Of a stretch of 64,000 nucleotides of DNA, positions 1-8,457 are shown in pieces. A program made the translations under genes and the position numbers. The notes under the pieces are model-generated. The model made no database searches. It was not told where the DNA came from and worked only from the letters and a program-made list of their open reading frames with translations. The DNA is from JAGVSR01 sp963742405. GTDB taxonomy: Bacteria > Pseudomonadota > Alphaproteobacteria > Rhizobiales > Hyphomicrobiaceae. Numbering within the stretch: the first letter of the stretch is position 1; every line of letters starts with the position of its first letter. The DNA lies in contig CAVUMB010000005.1 in the NCBI GenBank assembly GCA_963742405.1, positions 310,001 through 374,000 of the forward strand, read 5' to 3'.

Positions 1-113
1 TGTTTCGTCCCCAGTTGGTGAGGGAGCGCGGCCTCTTCCGCCACGGCGGAAAAGCTCATTACCAAGACGGACGCGACTGTCGCCATTAAGGCTGTCAGCT
101 CTGTGGACCGCAT
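1..113 (-). CDS. Secreted protein, N-terminal fragment (runs off left edge)
   Basis: An open frame starts at the ATG whose complement is at 111-113 and reads leftwards off the window, giving 37 residues. The N-terminus looks like a classical Sec signal peptide: MRSTE, then a hydrophobic run ending VLVMSFSAVAEEA, with likely cleavage after SAVA. An AGAGGG ribosome binding site lies 5 nt upstream of the ATG, which supports the start. It is divergent from the membrane protein gene starting near 188, and the 74-bp gap must hold both promoters. The mature part is too short for family assignment, so function is unknown. Confidence 0.5.
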   Translation of the reverse strand, partial: MRSTELTALMATVASVLVMSFSAVAEEAALPHQLGTK

Positions 114-187
114 CAAAGCCCTCTTCGAAACATCACGCCTTGACGAAACGTTCGCGGCATCGGATCGGATGATATCGCACTGGTCGC

Positions 188-1162
188 ATGACGGAGAGTG
201 AGGCTAATTTGTTGAGCGTTGCGAGTGCCGCTTTGGTGGCGGTTGGCGCATTCTACACCTTTGCCGGCCTCGTCGGGTTGCGGGTGGCGGTGCAAGGCCG
301 TCTCTTTGACGTTGCCATTTCCCAGATTTCGCTCAAGAGACCGCCGATCGCCGAGACAGCGCGCACGGTCTGGCTGCTGTTCGCCTCGTTGTTTGTCCTC
401 GCCGGCGGTCTATTCCTTATCCTGCGACTGGAGTGGGCTGCCGCCGCGTTCGTGACCTCGTCTGTGGGCCAGGCCGCTTATTTACTGTTTGTTGCACCCG
501 TTTTGCTGGATCGCGACGACCCGCCGGATGCCAAGGGCCGGCAACAGACGATCAATGCCTTCATCCTGTATGTAGCAGCGACCTTGTTTGTGCTCTGGGC
601 CTACCGCACGCAAAAACTGATGTCGCCAAACGAGGTGGGGTGGCCCGCCGTGGTCGGAGCGTTGGCCGTGCTTTCAGCCGCTGCAGTCCATGCTGCATTC
701 CGCTTCGCTTATCCGCTCGCCAAAGGTCCCGCCGGCCTATTCAACTTCGGTGTCGGCAACGCGCCGCCCAGTGACGAGGCAATGAACGATGCAGCGAACG
801 ATTCACTGGCCGATGGCGCGCTGTTGGCCGACAGCCGCCGCATCCTCGTCATGTCCGAGTATCAATGCGATCCGCTTTGGACCCACGATCCGGGGCGCGA
901 TGGGACGATATCTCCGCGCGATCTACCGCTGTCCGAGAGCCTCATCGCCGATCTGCAAGCCTGGGCTGAAAGCTACGATGGGTCATTCAACCTCGAGGAT
1001 ATGAACTCACCCCATTGGAGTGAGGAGCGCTACGCGGCCCATAATGCAGCCGGACTGGTCCTCGGCCGCCGCCTCAAGCGAGAACTGCCCGACCGGCAGA
1101 TCTTCGTCTGGCACTTCGATTCCGGCCATGTCGAAATCATCGCCGATGACAGCACGCCATGA
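188..1162 (+). CDS. Hypothetical multi-pass membrane protein with C-terminal soluble domain
   Basis: 324 residues, not recognised as a named family. About five hydrophobic segments are visible (roughly residues 9-30, 62-81, 84-105, 121-140 and 151-170). They are followed by a soluble, acidic C-terminal domain of about 140 residues rich in Trp, Tyr and Asp, containing SEYQCDPLWTHDPG. The ATG at 188 has no ribosome binding site. A TTG at 209 is preceded by GGAG and GAGG (193-203) and may be the true start, making the protein 317 residues. It stands alone between the divergent secreted-protein gene and ssb. The high third-position GC and long open frame support real coding. Function unknown. Confidence 0.65.
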   Translation: MTESEANLLSVASAALVAVGAFYTFAGLVGLRVAVQGRLFDVAISQISLKRPPIAETARTVWLLFASLFVLAGGLFLILRLEWAAAAFVTSSVGQAAYLLFVAPVLLDRDDPPDAKGRQQTINAFILYVAATLFVLWAYRTQKLMSPNEVGWPAVVGALAVLSAAAVHAAFRFAYPLAKGPAGLFNFGVGNAPPSDEAMNDAANDSLADGALLADSRRILVMSEYQCDPLWTHDPGRDGTISPRDLPLSESLIADLQAWAESYDGSFNLEDMNSPHWSEERYAAHNAAGLVLGRRLKRELPDRQIFVWHFDSGHVEIIADDSTP

Positions 1163-1217
1163 TCCGCAGGTTGCACCGGGCCAAAAGACGCGATAGTGTG
1201 AACAAATAAGGAACAAT

Positions 1218-1277
1218 ATGCGCTACTACATCGTCACGAGCCTGATCAAAGCCGTGGACAAGCCGGTGAAGATATAA
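1218..1277 (+). CDS. Possible 19-residue ORF before ssb
   Basis: A tiny frame (MRYYIVTSL... ending PVKI, stop TAA) with a good AAGGA ribosome binding site 5 nt before the ATG. It lies in the 241-bp gap between the membrane protein gene and ssb. It has a short hydrophobic start and a basic end. It could be a leader peptide, a gene remnant or chance; nothing except the ribosome binding site supports expression. Confidence 0.18.
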   Translation: MRYYIVTSLIKAVDKPVKI

Positions 1278-1403
1278 CGTCAGGTTTCCGTCCGCGCGCT
1301 AAGTTGCTGCAACGCGATTCCGTAGGCGGGCCTGCTTGCGCCCTGGCGACAAAGACACCGGAAGTGGCGGCCGAACGAGGCCGCAAAGTCAAAGGAGTTC
1401 CAC

Positions 1404-1934
1404 ATGGCCGGTTCGGTCAACAAAGTGATCCTCGTCGGCAATGTCGGGAAGGATCCCGAAATCCGCCGCACTCAAGACGGGCGCGCGATCGCAAACCTAT
1501 CGTTGGCGACGAGTGACAGCTGGCGCGACAAGGCGACGGGCGAGCGCAAGGAAAAGACGGAATGGCACCGGGTTGTCGTATTCAATGACAACCTATGCAA
1601 GGTCGTAGAACAGTACGTCCGCAAAGGGTCCAAACTTTACATCGAAGGCCAGTTGCAGACGCGCAAGTGGACCGACCAGTCCGGTGCCGAGAAGTACTCG
1701 ACCGAGGTCGTCCTGCAGGGCTTCAACGGCACGCTGACGATGCTCGATGGCGCGCGCGGTGCGTCAGGCGGCATGGCTGAAAGCGGTCAGGCCGAGTACG
1801 GTGGTGATGCCGGCTACAGCTCCGGCGCGTCGGGATCGTCGGGCGGCTATTCCGAGCCGGCACCCAAGCGCGGTGGCGCAGCCAAGGGCGGCAAGTCATT
1901 CGATAAATCTCTCGACGACGAGATTCCGTTCTAA
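1404..1934 (+). CDS. ssb: Single-stranded DNA-binding protein
   Basis: SSB coats single-stranded DNA during replication, recombination and repair and recruits partner proteins through its C-terminal tip. The 176-residue protein has the N-terminal OB fold (about residues 3-110: NKVILVGNVGKDPE, EWHRVVVF, YIEGQLQTRKW), a Gly/Ser-rich flexible linker (about 115-165) and the acidic hydrophobic tip DDEIPF at the extreme end. Length is normal for alphaproteobacterial SSB. The start at ATG 1404 is set by AAAGGAG 5 nt upstream. gyrA follows at 3169 in the same direction, with a convergent PRC-barrel gene between them. The ssb transcript probably ends at the palindromic terminator at 2113-2144. Confidence 0.97.
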   Translation: MAGSVNKVILVGNVGKDPEIRRTQDGRAIANLSLATSDSWRDKATGERKEKTEWHRVVVFNDNLCKVVEQYVRKGSKLYIEGQLQTRKWTDQSGAEKYSTEVVLQGFNGTLTMLDGARGASGGMAESGQAEYGGDAGYSSGASGSSGGYSEPAPKRGGAAKGGKSFDKSLDDEIPF

Positions 1935-1943
1935 TTCTTTCGC

Positions 1944-2097
1944 GCCATCCGGCCGGCTCCGCGCCAGCGGAGTTGGATGGCGCCGTCACGATTCCCCCGC
2001 CATCCGGCCGGCTCCGCGCCAGCGGAGTCGGATGGCGCCGTCACGATTCCCCCGCCATCCGGCCGGCTCCGCGCCAGCGGAGTCGGATGGCGCCACC
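1944..2097. repeat. Three tandem copies of a 55-bp palindromic (REP-like) unit
   Basis: Copies begin at 1944, 1999 and 2054; the period is exactly 55 bp and the third copy is truncated near 2097. Each unit holds an imperfect palindrome of about 40 bp: outer arms GCCATCCG and CGGATGGC, inner arms CTCCGC and GCGGAG around a GCCA loop. Copies are nearly identical; the visible difference in the palindrome is GTTGG in copy 1 against GTCGG in copies 2 and 3. The array sits 9 bp after the ssb stop and just before the terminator. Known relatives would be REP or BIME-like elements; the exact family is not recognised. Confidence 0.9.
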
Positions 2098-2112
2098 AAA
2101 ACTCATCCCCAA

Positions 2113-2144
2113 AAAACCCCGCTGCAGCGCTGCAGCGGGGTTTT
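2113..2144. terminator. Bidirectional terminator between ssb and the PRC-barrel gene
   Basis: A perfect 32-bp palindrome: AAAA then CCCCGCTGCAGC and its exact complement GCTGCAGCGGGG then TTTT. It has A and T tracts on both sides and lies between two convergent genes, so it can end transcripts from either side. Confidence 0.85.
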
Positions 2145-2169
2145 CTCGTTCGTCGTCGGTCGGTGTCGA

Positions 2170-2832
2170 TTACGGCGCGGCGGGAGCGGGCGTTGCCGGA
2201 GCCGGAGTGGGCGCCGGTGTCGGAGTTTCAGCAGGCTTGGCGGCATCGACCGCACCCTGCACGGCTTCCTTGGCCTTCTCATAAGCCGGTGTCGCGGCTT
2301 CCTTGGCCTTTTCGTAAGCCTCAGCAGCTTTCTGTTTGGCTTCTTCAAGTGCGGGCTTGGCTTTTTCCACCGCGTCCTGCGTCGATGTGGAGGTCTTGTC
2401 CCTCAACTCGATCGCCTTTTCCTTGGCGCGCTCGAGAAGCGACTTCTTCGGCAGTGCACGCTCGAACGCAGGCGCCGCGTCGATCGCTGCTTTGGTCGCC
2501 TCCGGCAGCGTGACCGAGAGTACGCCCGCTGCTTCTTCGAACTTCAAAGCCGTGAGCTGCACGCCGACCTTTTTCTCGGCCACGCCGAAAAAGCCGCCCG
2601 TGCCCATTACAATACCAACCACCGTATTGCCGTCGGTAATAATCAAGTCCTCGACGTCGCCGATGATTGTCCCGTCCGGCCCCTTCACCTTGATACCGAT
2701 GAGATGATCCTTGGCCAGGTATTCATCAGCCGTCTGGCTCTTGATGAAGACGCTGCCCGGTGCGGCGGGCTCAGCGACCGCGGCGGTCGCGAGGAGGGCG
2801 AACGCGGCGGCACCGCAGATGATCTTATTCAT
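2170..2832 (-). CDS. Secreted PRC-barrel domain protein with helical and Pro/Ala-rich tail
   Basis: 220 residues. A Sec signal peptide (MNKIICGAAAFALLATAAVA, cleavage near residue 20) is followed by a PRC-barrel-like domain (about 35-105: LIGIKVKGPDG, IIGDVEDLIITDG, VVGIVMGTGGFFGV). Next comes a long charged helix built of KAKE-type repeats (about 120-200), likely coiled coil, and a Pro/Ala/Thr-rich tail. An upstream in-frame ATG at 2889 exists, but the signal peptide only starts properly at 2832, which has AAGGG upstream. PRC-barrel proteins of this secreted kind are common in Rhizobiales; their role is unclear, possibly envelope association. Convergent with ssb. Confidence 0.8.
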   Translation of the reverse strand: MNKIICGAAAFALLATAAVAEPAAPGSVFIKSQTADEYLAKDHLIGIKVKGPDGTIIGDVEDLIITDGNTVVGIVMGTGGFFGVAEKKVGVQLTALKFEEAAGVLSVTLPEATKAAIDAAPAFERALPKKSLLERAKEKAIELRDKTSTSTQDAVEKAKPALEEAKQKAAEAYEKAKEAATPAYEKAKEAVQGAVDAAKPAETPTPAPTPAPATPAPAAP

Positions 2833-3168
2833 AAGTTTGACACCCTTTAAGATATGGCCGCCCTTCACATGAACGGACGGCGTCGCCACGCGAAACGAGA
2901 CCTCTAGGGGTCGTTGACGATTGGCGTGCAGATAGTGCCGGAGTGTGTCGGGAGCAAGTCGCCCGAGCGCGGCGCAGTTTTTTTCTCCGGCGGCAAAACC
3001 TAAGTCCCAACTCTGTCTAAGAAATTGCTCCGCCCGACGTTGGGGAGAACCGTCGGCGGCGGCATCACGCGCGGTTGCCCCGCTGGCCCGGCCGGGCTAG
3101 GACAACCACAACACTGTCTTTCCGCGGTTCGACATGCGAGCGGCCGCGCCACAAGGATCAGGATACGC
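2833..3168. other. 336-bp divergent intergenic region before gyrA
   Basis: Between the PRC-barrel gene and gyrA. It must contain both promoters. A short imperfect inverted repeat GACCTCTAGGGGTC lies near 2901-2914, and a run of seven T lies near 2981. I see no convincing -35/-10 pair, riboswitch or small gene. Confidence 0.4.
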
Positions 3169-5941
3169 TTGGCAGATAATCGCGACGACAAAGCCTCCGG
3201 CAGCGAGGGACCCAGCGACATTCGCCCGCGTGCAGATGGTCGACGAGATGAAACGCTCGTACCTCGAGTACGCGATGAGCGTGATCATCTCTCGCGCGCT
3301 GCCCGACGTGCGCGACGGTCTGAAACCGGTGCATCGGCGGATCCTTTACGCCATGAACCGTCTGGGCCTTGAGCCCACCAAGAAGCATATCAAGTCGGCC
3401 AAGGTCGTCGGTGAGGTCATGGGTGATTTCCATCCTCACGGCAACCTCGCGATCTACGATGCCCTGGTGCGTCTCGCGCAGGACTTCTCCATGCGCGTCC
3501 CCCTCGTCGACGGCCAGGGCAATTTCGGCTCTGTCGATGGCGACCCGCCTGCTGCCGAACGCTACACGGAAAGCCGCCTCACTAAAGTGGCCATGATGCT
3601 GCTCGACGATCTCGACAGAGATACGGTCGACTTCAAACCCAATTACGACGATCGCTTGCTCGAGCCGTCCGTTCTGCCGGCCAAGTTCCCCAACCTTCTG
3701 GTCAACGGCGCGGGCGGCATCGCCGTCGGCATGGCAACAAACATTCCGCCGCACAACCTGGGCGAAGTGATCGACGCCTGCCTTGCCCACCTCGACAATC
3801 CCGAGATTACCATCGACGAATTATGCCAGATCGTTCCCGGGCCGGATTTCCCGACCGGCGGTATGATCCTTGGCCGTGGCGGCATTCTCTCGGCTTACCA
3901 CAAGGGCCGTGGCTCGATCATTATGCGGGCCAAGGTGCACACGGAGAACGTGCGCAAGGACCGCGAGGCGCTCGTCGTCACGGCCATTCCCTATCAGGTC
4001 AACAAGAAGACGCTGATCGAGAAGATCGCCGATCTCGTGCGCGACAAGCGCGTCGAAGGCATCGCGGACTTGTGGGATGAATTCAACCGCGAGGGCATGC
4101 GCATCGTCATCGAACTTAAGCGCGACGCCATCGCCGATGTCGTGCTGAACCAGCTGTGGCGCTACTCGGATCTCCAGACCACGTTCGGCGCCAACATGAT
4201 CGCGTTGAACGGCGGCCGCCCCGAGCAGCTGAACCTCAAGGACATGATCGACGCCTTCACCAACTTCCGCCAGGAAGTGGTTACGCGGCGCACGAAATTT
4301 CTCTTGCACAAGGCCCGCGACCGGGCCCACGTCCTCGTCGGGCTCGCAATAGCCGTCGCCAACATCGACGAAGTCATCAGGGTCATCCGCTACGCGCCGT
4401 CACCCGCCGAAGCCAAAGAGCAGCTGATGGCGCGCGACTGGCCCGCCAAGGATATGGCGCCGCTCATTGAGCTCATTGCCGATCCGCGCCACCGCCTGAA
4501 CCCCGACGACAGCTATCGCCTGTCGGAAGAGCAGGCCAAGGCGATCCTCGACCTGCGCCTCGCCCGTCTGACCGCGCTCGGCCGGGATGAAATCGGCGAC
4601 GAATTGCAAAAGCTCGCACTCGAGATCAAGGACTACCTGGAAATTCTCTCGTCGCGGGCCCGCATCTTCGACATCATTCGCACCGAGCTATCCAACATCA
4701 AGGCCGAATTCGCGACGCCGCGAAAGACCGAGATCATGGACATTGAGGGCGAGGTCGAAGACGAAGACCTTATCCAGCGCGAGGACGTCGTCGTCACCGT
4801 CAGCCACAAGGGCTATATCAAGCGCGTGCCGCTTTCCACCTATCGGGCCCAGCGGCGCGGCGGCAAGGGCCGCTCCGGCATGGCGACGCGCGACGAGGAC
4901 TTTGTCACGCAGATGTTCGTGACGTCGACGCACACGCCCGTGTTGTTCTTCTCTTCGCGCGGCATGTGCTATCGCATGAAGGTTTGGCGCCTGCCTGCAG
5001 CAACGCCGCAATCGCCGGGCAAAGCGCTGGTCAATCTATTGCCGCTGGAGCCGGGCGAGGTCATCACTTCCATTCTGCTCCTGCCCGAAGACAACAGCAC
5101 GTGGGGCTCCCTCGAACTCGTATTCGCGACCCGCTCCGGCAATATCCGGCGCAATGCCCTGTCCGATTTCGAAAACATCAATCGCAACGGCAAGATCGCA
5201 ATGAAGCTCGACCCGAGTTGGGACGGCGGCGATCGCATCGTATCGGTCGCCATCGCGCGGCCGACGGATAACGTTCTGCTGACAACAGCGCGGGGCCAGT
5301 GCATTCGCTTCCTCATCGGCGAAGAAGTCCGCCTGTTCAAGGGACGCGACAGCGACGGTGTGCGCGGTATTCGTCTTGAAGATGGCGACGAAGTCATCTC
5401 GATGGCCATCCTGTCTCACGTTGATGCTTCGCCGGCCGAACGCACGGCCTACCTCAAGCAGGCCGCCGCGATGCGCCGCGCCACCGGCGACGAGGAAGCG
5501 GAAACCGCCGGAGCAGACCCCGAAGTGGAGGAGGGCGCGGACGAAGGCGCCGAATTGACCCCCGAGCGCTATGCGGAACTGGGCGCTCGCGAGCAGTTTG
5601 TTCTGACCATCTCGGAGCGCGGTTTCGGCAAGCGAACGTCGTCTTATGAATTCCGCACGTCCGGCCGTGGCGGCAAGGGCATCGTCGCGATGGTCGTCAA
5701 CGATCGCAACGGCGACATCGTCGCGTCATTCCCGGTCGAGAATTCCGATCAGATCATGCTCGTCACGGACGGCGGCCAGTTGATACGCTGTCCGGTCGAT
5801 GACGTGCGCATCGCCGGCCGCAACACGCAAGGCGTGCGCATTTTCAAGACGGATGCCGATGAAAGCGTCGTATCGGTCGAATGCATCACGGAACCAGCGG
5901 ATGTCGACAGCGAAGACGACGAGCCCGGTTCGGAAAGTTGA
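3169..5941 (+). CDS. gyrA: DNA gyrase subunit A (one-base frameshift near the N-terminus)
   Basis: Catalytic A subunit of gyrase (A2B2), which introduces negative supercoils. The protein is about 923 residues if one extra base near 3229 is removed. Conserved parts: MKRSYLEYAMSVI, the quinolone region (VVGEVMGDFHPHGNLAIYD), the catalytic tyrosine in AAERYTE (about Tyr132), and the GyrA box QRRGGKG, which separates GyrA from ParC. An acidic insert (about 775-810) sits in the C-terminal beta-pinwheel. The uninterrupted frame opens at ATG 3134 but gives an N-terminus unlike the family. A TTG at 3169 with AAGGA upstream gives LADNRDDKASG...DIRP in the preceding frame, matching family style and implying an indel at about 3224-3230. 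The quinolone position equal to E. coli Ser83 is Leu here. Confidence 0.95.
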
Positions 5942-5974
5942 CCGGGCCGGCGACCATCGTTCACGCAATGACCG

Positions 5975-6739
5975 TCAGGAGAGCGGTGACGCCCGGTTGC
6001 GTTCGACCGCAATGAGCGCCGGCGTCAGCTGGCACATGTCGGCCAGCGCCCGCCAGTTTTTCAGTGCGATGTGATGCCGGCCTTTCTGGCTGACGAGGTT
6101 GTTCGCCTTCAAACGCGACATCATGCGCGAAAGCGTATCGGCATTGAGCGCGAGATGCTGAGCGATTTCAGTCCGCGTCAGCGGCAGTTCGATGGCGATG
6201 GAATTGCCCGTCGGTACGCCGATTTCGAGCGCCATCTCGATCAGGAAAGCGGCCAGCCGTTGTGATCCATCAAGCGTGGCAAGTCCCGCAGCATGAATGG
6301 CCGCACGAGCCGCCTGCCTGTCCCGCTGCCGATCGTAGGCGGCGAGTAGGTCCATATCGTCGGCCAGCAGTCGAAGGAGTGCTTTTGACTTGAAGCGCAA
6401 AACGTCGCTGGCCGTCGCTGCGACGATCGTGCGCTCCGAGAAGCAGGGCACGGCACCAGCGCTGATCACGTCTCCTGGAAAGAAAAGAGTGATGACGCCC
6501 GTGTCGCTGCCAGCCATTGCGGCACGGGTCGCCACGACGCCTGACTGCACGGCGAAAAGAAGGTCATCGTGTGCCGCCGCCAGCGTAATGCGCTGCCGCG
6601 GCCGCAATTTAAGTGGCGTGGCCTGCGCATCGAGCGTCACCAAGCGGCCGAGGAAGGCCCCAGGCGCGCGTGCCATCGGCGGCGCTGTTCCGGGTGCTCG
6701 CGCGCCGTTCCGTGACCGCTCGCGATCCCTGAGTGTCAT
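5975..6739 (-). CDS. Crp/Fnr-family transcriptional regulator (FixK-like)
   Basis: 254 residues from the ATG at 6739. An N-terminal cyclic-nucleotide-type barrel (about 30-140) contains PGDVISAG. The C-terminal winged helix contains LTRTEIAQHLALNADTLSRM. The recognition helix reads D-T-L-S-R, close to E-xx-S-R of FNR/FixK proteins that bind TTGAT half-sites. The Cys cluster of oxygen-sensing FNR is absent; only single Cys residues occur in VPCF and DMCQ, so it is more like FixK, acting downstream of another sensor. In-frame ATGs at 6829 and 6754 are possible, but 6829 would overlap an FNR-type box (6816-6829). A start at 6739 puts that box about 84 bp upstream, fitting autoregulation. Divergent from the ompW-like gene. 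Confidence 0.85.
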   Translation of the reverse strand: MTLRDRERSRNGARAPGTAPPMARAPGAFLGRLVTLDAQATPLKLRPRQRITLAAAHDDLLFAVQSGVVATRAAMAGSDTGVITLFFPGDVISAGAVPCFSERTIVAATASDVLRFKSKALLRLLADDMDLLAAYDRQRDRQAARAAIHAAGLATLDGSQRLAAFLIEMALEIGVPTGNSIAIELPLTRTEIAQHLALNADTLSRMMSRLKANNLVSQKGRHHIALKNWRALADMCQLTPALIAVERNRASPLS

Positions 6740-6815
6740 AGCGTGTCCGATCATCGTTCTTGGGCAAGAGCGCCCGTTACTTTGATGACGGTGTGCGTTT
6801 CGCCAAGCCGCAGCC

Positions 6816-6829
6816 TTGACGAACATCAA
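6816..6829. promoter_or_regulatory. FNR/FixK-type box 1
   Basis: TTGACGAACATCAA matches the consensus TTGATNNNNATCAA at 9 of 10 specified bases. It is about 84 bp upstream of the Crp/Fnr-type regulator start on the minus strand and about 250 bp upstream of the ompW-like gene on the plus strand. Placement suits autoregulation of the regulator. Confidence 0.65.
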
Positions 6830-6887
6830 GCTTCAGGAGGGTGCGACGCGATGATCGCCCTGCCTCGGCGCAATGGCCGGCAATCCT

Positions 6888-6901
6888 TTGATCTACGTCA
6901 A
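6888..6901. promoter_or_regulatory. FNR/FixK-type box 2
   Basis: TTGATCTACGTCAA matches TTGATNNNNATCAA at 9 of 10 specified bases. It lies 172 bp upstream of the ompW-like start codon and is the nearer of the two boxes to that gene, so it is a candidate activator site for the porin. Confidence 0.65.
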
Positions 6902-7073
6902 GGATCACGTGACACTCGTGCAACACCGGACCTGTGACCGCCAAACCGCTGACCTCGGTCAGCCGTGGCGGCGCGGTTGCGCTGGGAGAATCCTGCGGCG
7001 CAATTAGTCAATGAAAAGGAGATCGCCGGTTCCAGCGCCGCAGGCAGGGGCCGTTTTGACAGGGGGATTGACG

Positions 7074-7771
7074 ATGCAGAAGATGGGATCGGGTATCTGG
7101 GCGATGGTCGCCGGTTTTTTTGTTGCCGGGTCGCTGGCTACAACGGCCATTCCGGCACAGGCGGGCGATTACGGCGGCGACTTTCTCGTCCGCGTCCAGG
7201 GGACCTACGTCAACTTCAACGACGAGAGCACCGCTCTTCCCGGCAGTCCGGGCGGCGGAGCTTGAACTGGACGACGAGTTCATCCCAACGCTGACATTGA
7301 CCTACTTCTTGAACAAGAATTTGGCGCTCGAACTTTTCTGCTGCTTTGCCAAACTCGAAGCGGATCAATCGGCACTGGGTCACGTTGCCGACCTTTGGGT
7401 GTTCCCGCCGGCCCTCACTCTGCAATATCACTTCGACAGCATGGGCGGTTTCAAGCCTTACGTCGGCGCCGGCATCCAGTATATTGCGCCGTTCGACGAA
7501 AAGGGCGTCGGCGCTGCTCTCCACCGCGAACATCAAGGTTGATGACGCACTTGGCTTCACCCTGCAGGCAGGCGTGGACATTGAAGTCGGCCAGGGCTGG
7601 TACCTGAACGCCGACGTGAAGAAAACGTGGATCGAGCACACGCTGTCGATCAACGGAGCGGAATCCTATGACCTGAACATCGACCCGTGGATCTTCTCGG
7701 TTGGTCTGGGCTACCGCTTCAATCTCTCAGACGTTTTCGGTTCGCGCCAGGCCGAGGCACCGCTGAAATAA
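7074..7771 (+). CDS. ompW: OmpW-family outer membrane protein, interrupted by two one-base frameshifts
   Basis: An eight-stranded beta-barrel porin family, often induced by anaerobiosis through FNR. The start ATG 7074 follows AGGGGGAT and opens a signal peptide (MQKMGSGIWAMVAGFF... ending AQAG). The protein then passes through three frames: frame one to about 7255 (DFLVRVQGTYVNFND), frame two to about 7505 (FIPTLTLTYFLNKNLALEL, LTLQYHF, GGFKPYVGAGIQY), frame three to 7771 (ALGFTLQAGVDIEVGQGWYLNADVKK, DIDPW-type segment, VGLGYRFNL). Joined, it is about 231 residues with all OmpW hallmarks. Both breaks need removal of one base, at GGCGGCGGAG (7251-7260) and GAAAAGGGC (7498-7506). Probable over-calls; a recent pseudogene is the alternative. 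FNR-type boxes lie upstream. Confidence 0.82.
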
Positions 7772-7797
7772 ATCCATCTTCGAATGAAATCCGAGAG

Positions 7798-7825
7798 AGG
7801 CCTGCTCGAACGAGCGGGCCTTTTT
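7798..7825 (+). terminator. Intrinsic terminator of the ompW-like gene
   Basis: Hairpin AGGCC-T-GCTC, loop GAAC, GAGC-G-GGCCT, followed by a T run, 26 bp after the stop codon. The facing gene on the minus strand begins its 3' end at 7864. Confidence 0.85.
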
Positions 7826-7863
7826 CGTTGGTGCTGGCCAATGCTAGGCTCTGGACGGTTCTA

Positions 7864-8277
7864 CTAGGGCTTTGCGTCGACCTTACTGAGTTCGGCGCAA
7901 CCGGCCGTCGCATCGGCGCCCGACTCGACGTAGCACGCACTGATCTTGTCGGGCGCCAGGATACGACCATGGTTGTAGCCCTTGCTGGTGGGCGAAACCC
8001 AAGTGAAGGACGTGTTGTCAGGGTAGACAACGCCAAAGAAATCCTTGCGTCCGTCCTCGTAAGTGAAAAATCCGCGGAACCGGCGGTCGGTCTGTTCGGT
8101 GATTTGGATCGTCCGCTCGCGGGTTTTCAAGCCTTTCTGGTCCGAGATGGTGTTGACCTTGCCGCTCCACGTGCCGACGAGGTTGGGGATCGCTTCCCCG
8201 GCCTGCGCCGCACCGGGCGCGAAAAGCTCTATCACTAAAAGCCAGCCGAACAGGTGCTGTTGACCGCGGGACGACAT
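7864..8277 (-). CDS. Hypothetical secreted protein
   Basis: 137 residues from the ATG at 8277, chosen because GGAGG lies 6 nt upstream. A signal peptide is visible (SSRGQQHLFGWLLVIELF... ending AQAGEA). The mature part of about 110 residues (NLVGTWSGKVNTISD, TIQITEQTDRRFRGFFTYEDG) has alternating beta-strand character, resembling small lipocalin-like or META-like periplasmic barrels. Two Cys near the C-terminus (ACYVES, AGCAEL) may form a disulphide. No named family is recognised. Convergent with the ompW-like gene. Confidence 0.75.
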   Translation of the reverse strand: MSSRGQQHLFGWLLVIELFAPGAAQAGEAIPNLVGTWSGKVNTISDQKGLKTRERTIQITEQTDRRFRGFFTYEDGRKDFFGVVYPDNTSFTWVSPTSKGYNHGRILAPDKISACYVESGADATAGCAELSKVDAKP

Positions 8278-8457
8278 GACGAACCTCCACATTAAAGAAT
8301 TCGAGAGTGCCCATGGCATGTGTCAGGCCGACCGGCAATAAGTTGGCACCACTGTTCACAGGCGGCTTCACCGTTTCAAGACGGAACGCTTTCGCCCGGG
8401 TAAGGCGTGGTCTAAGTCTAATCCGGCTTTTGCCATTGAGGACTTCGGCGCTCAACC

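Noticed and set aside
1747..2850. 367-codon plus-strand ORF across the repeats and the PRC-barrel gene
   Set aside because: Shadow of ssb, repeat array and the antisense PRC-barrel gene; composition is Arg/Ser-rich and not protein-like.
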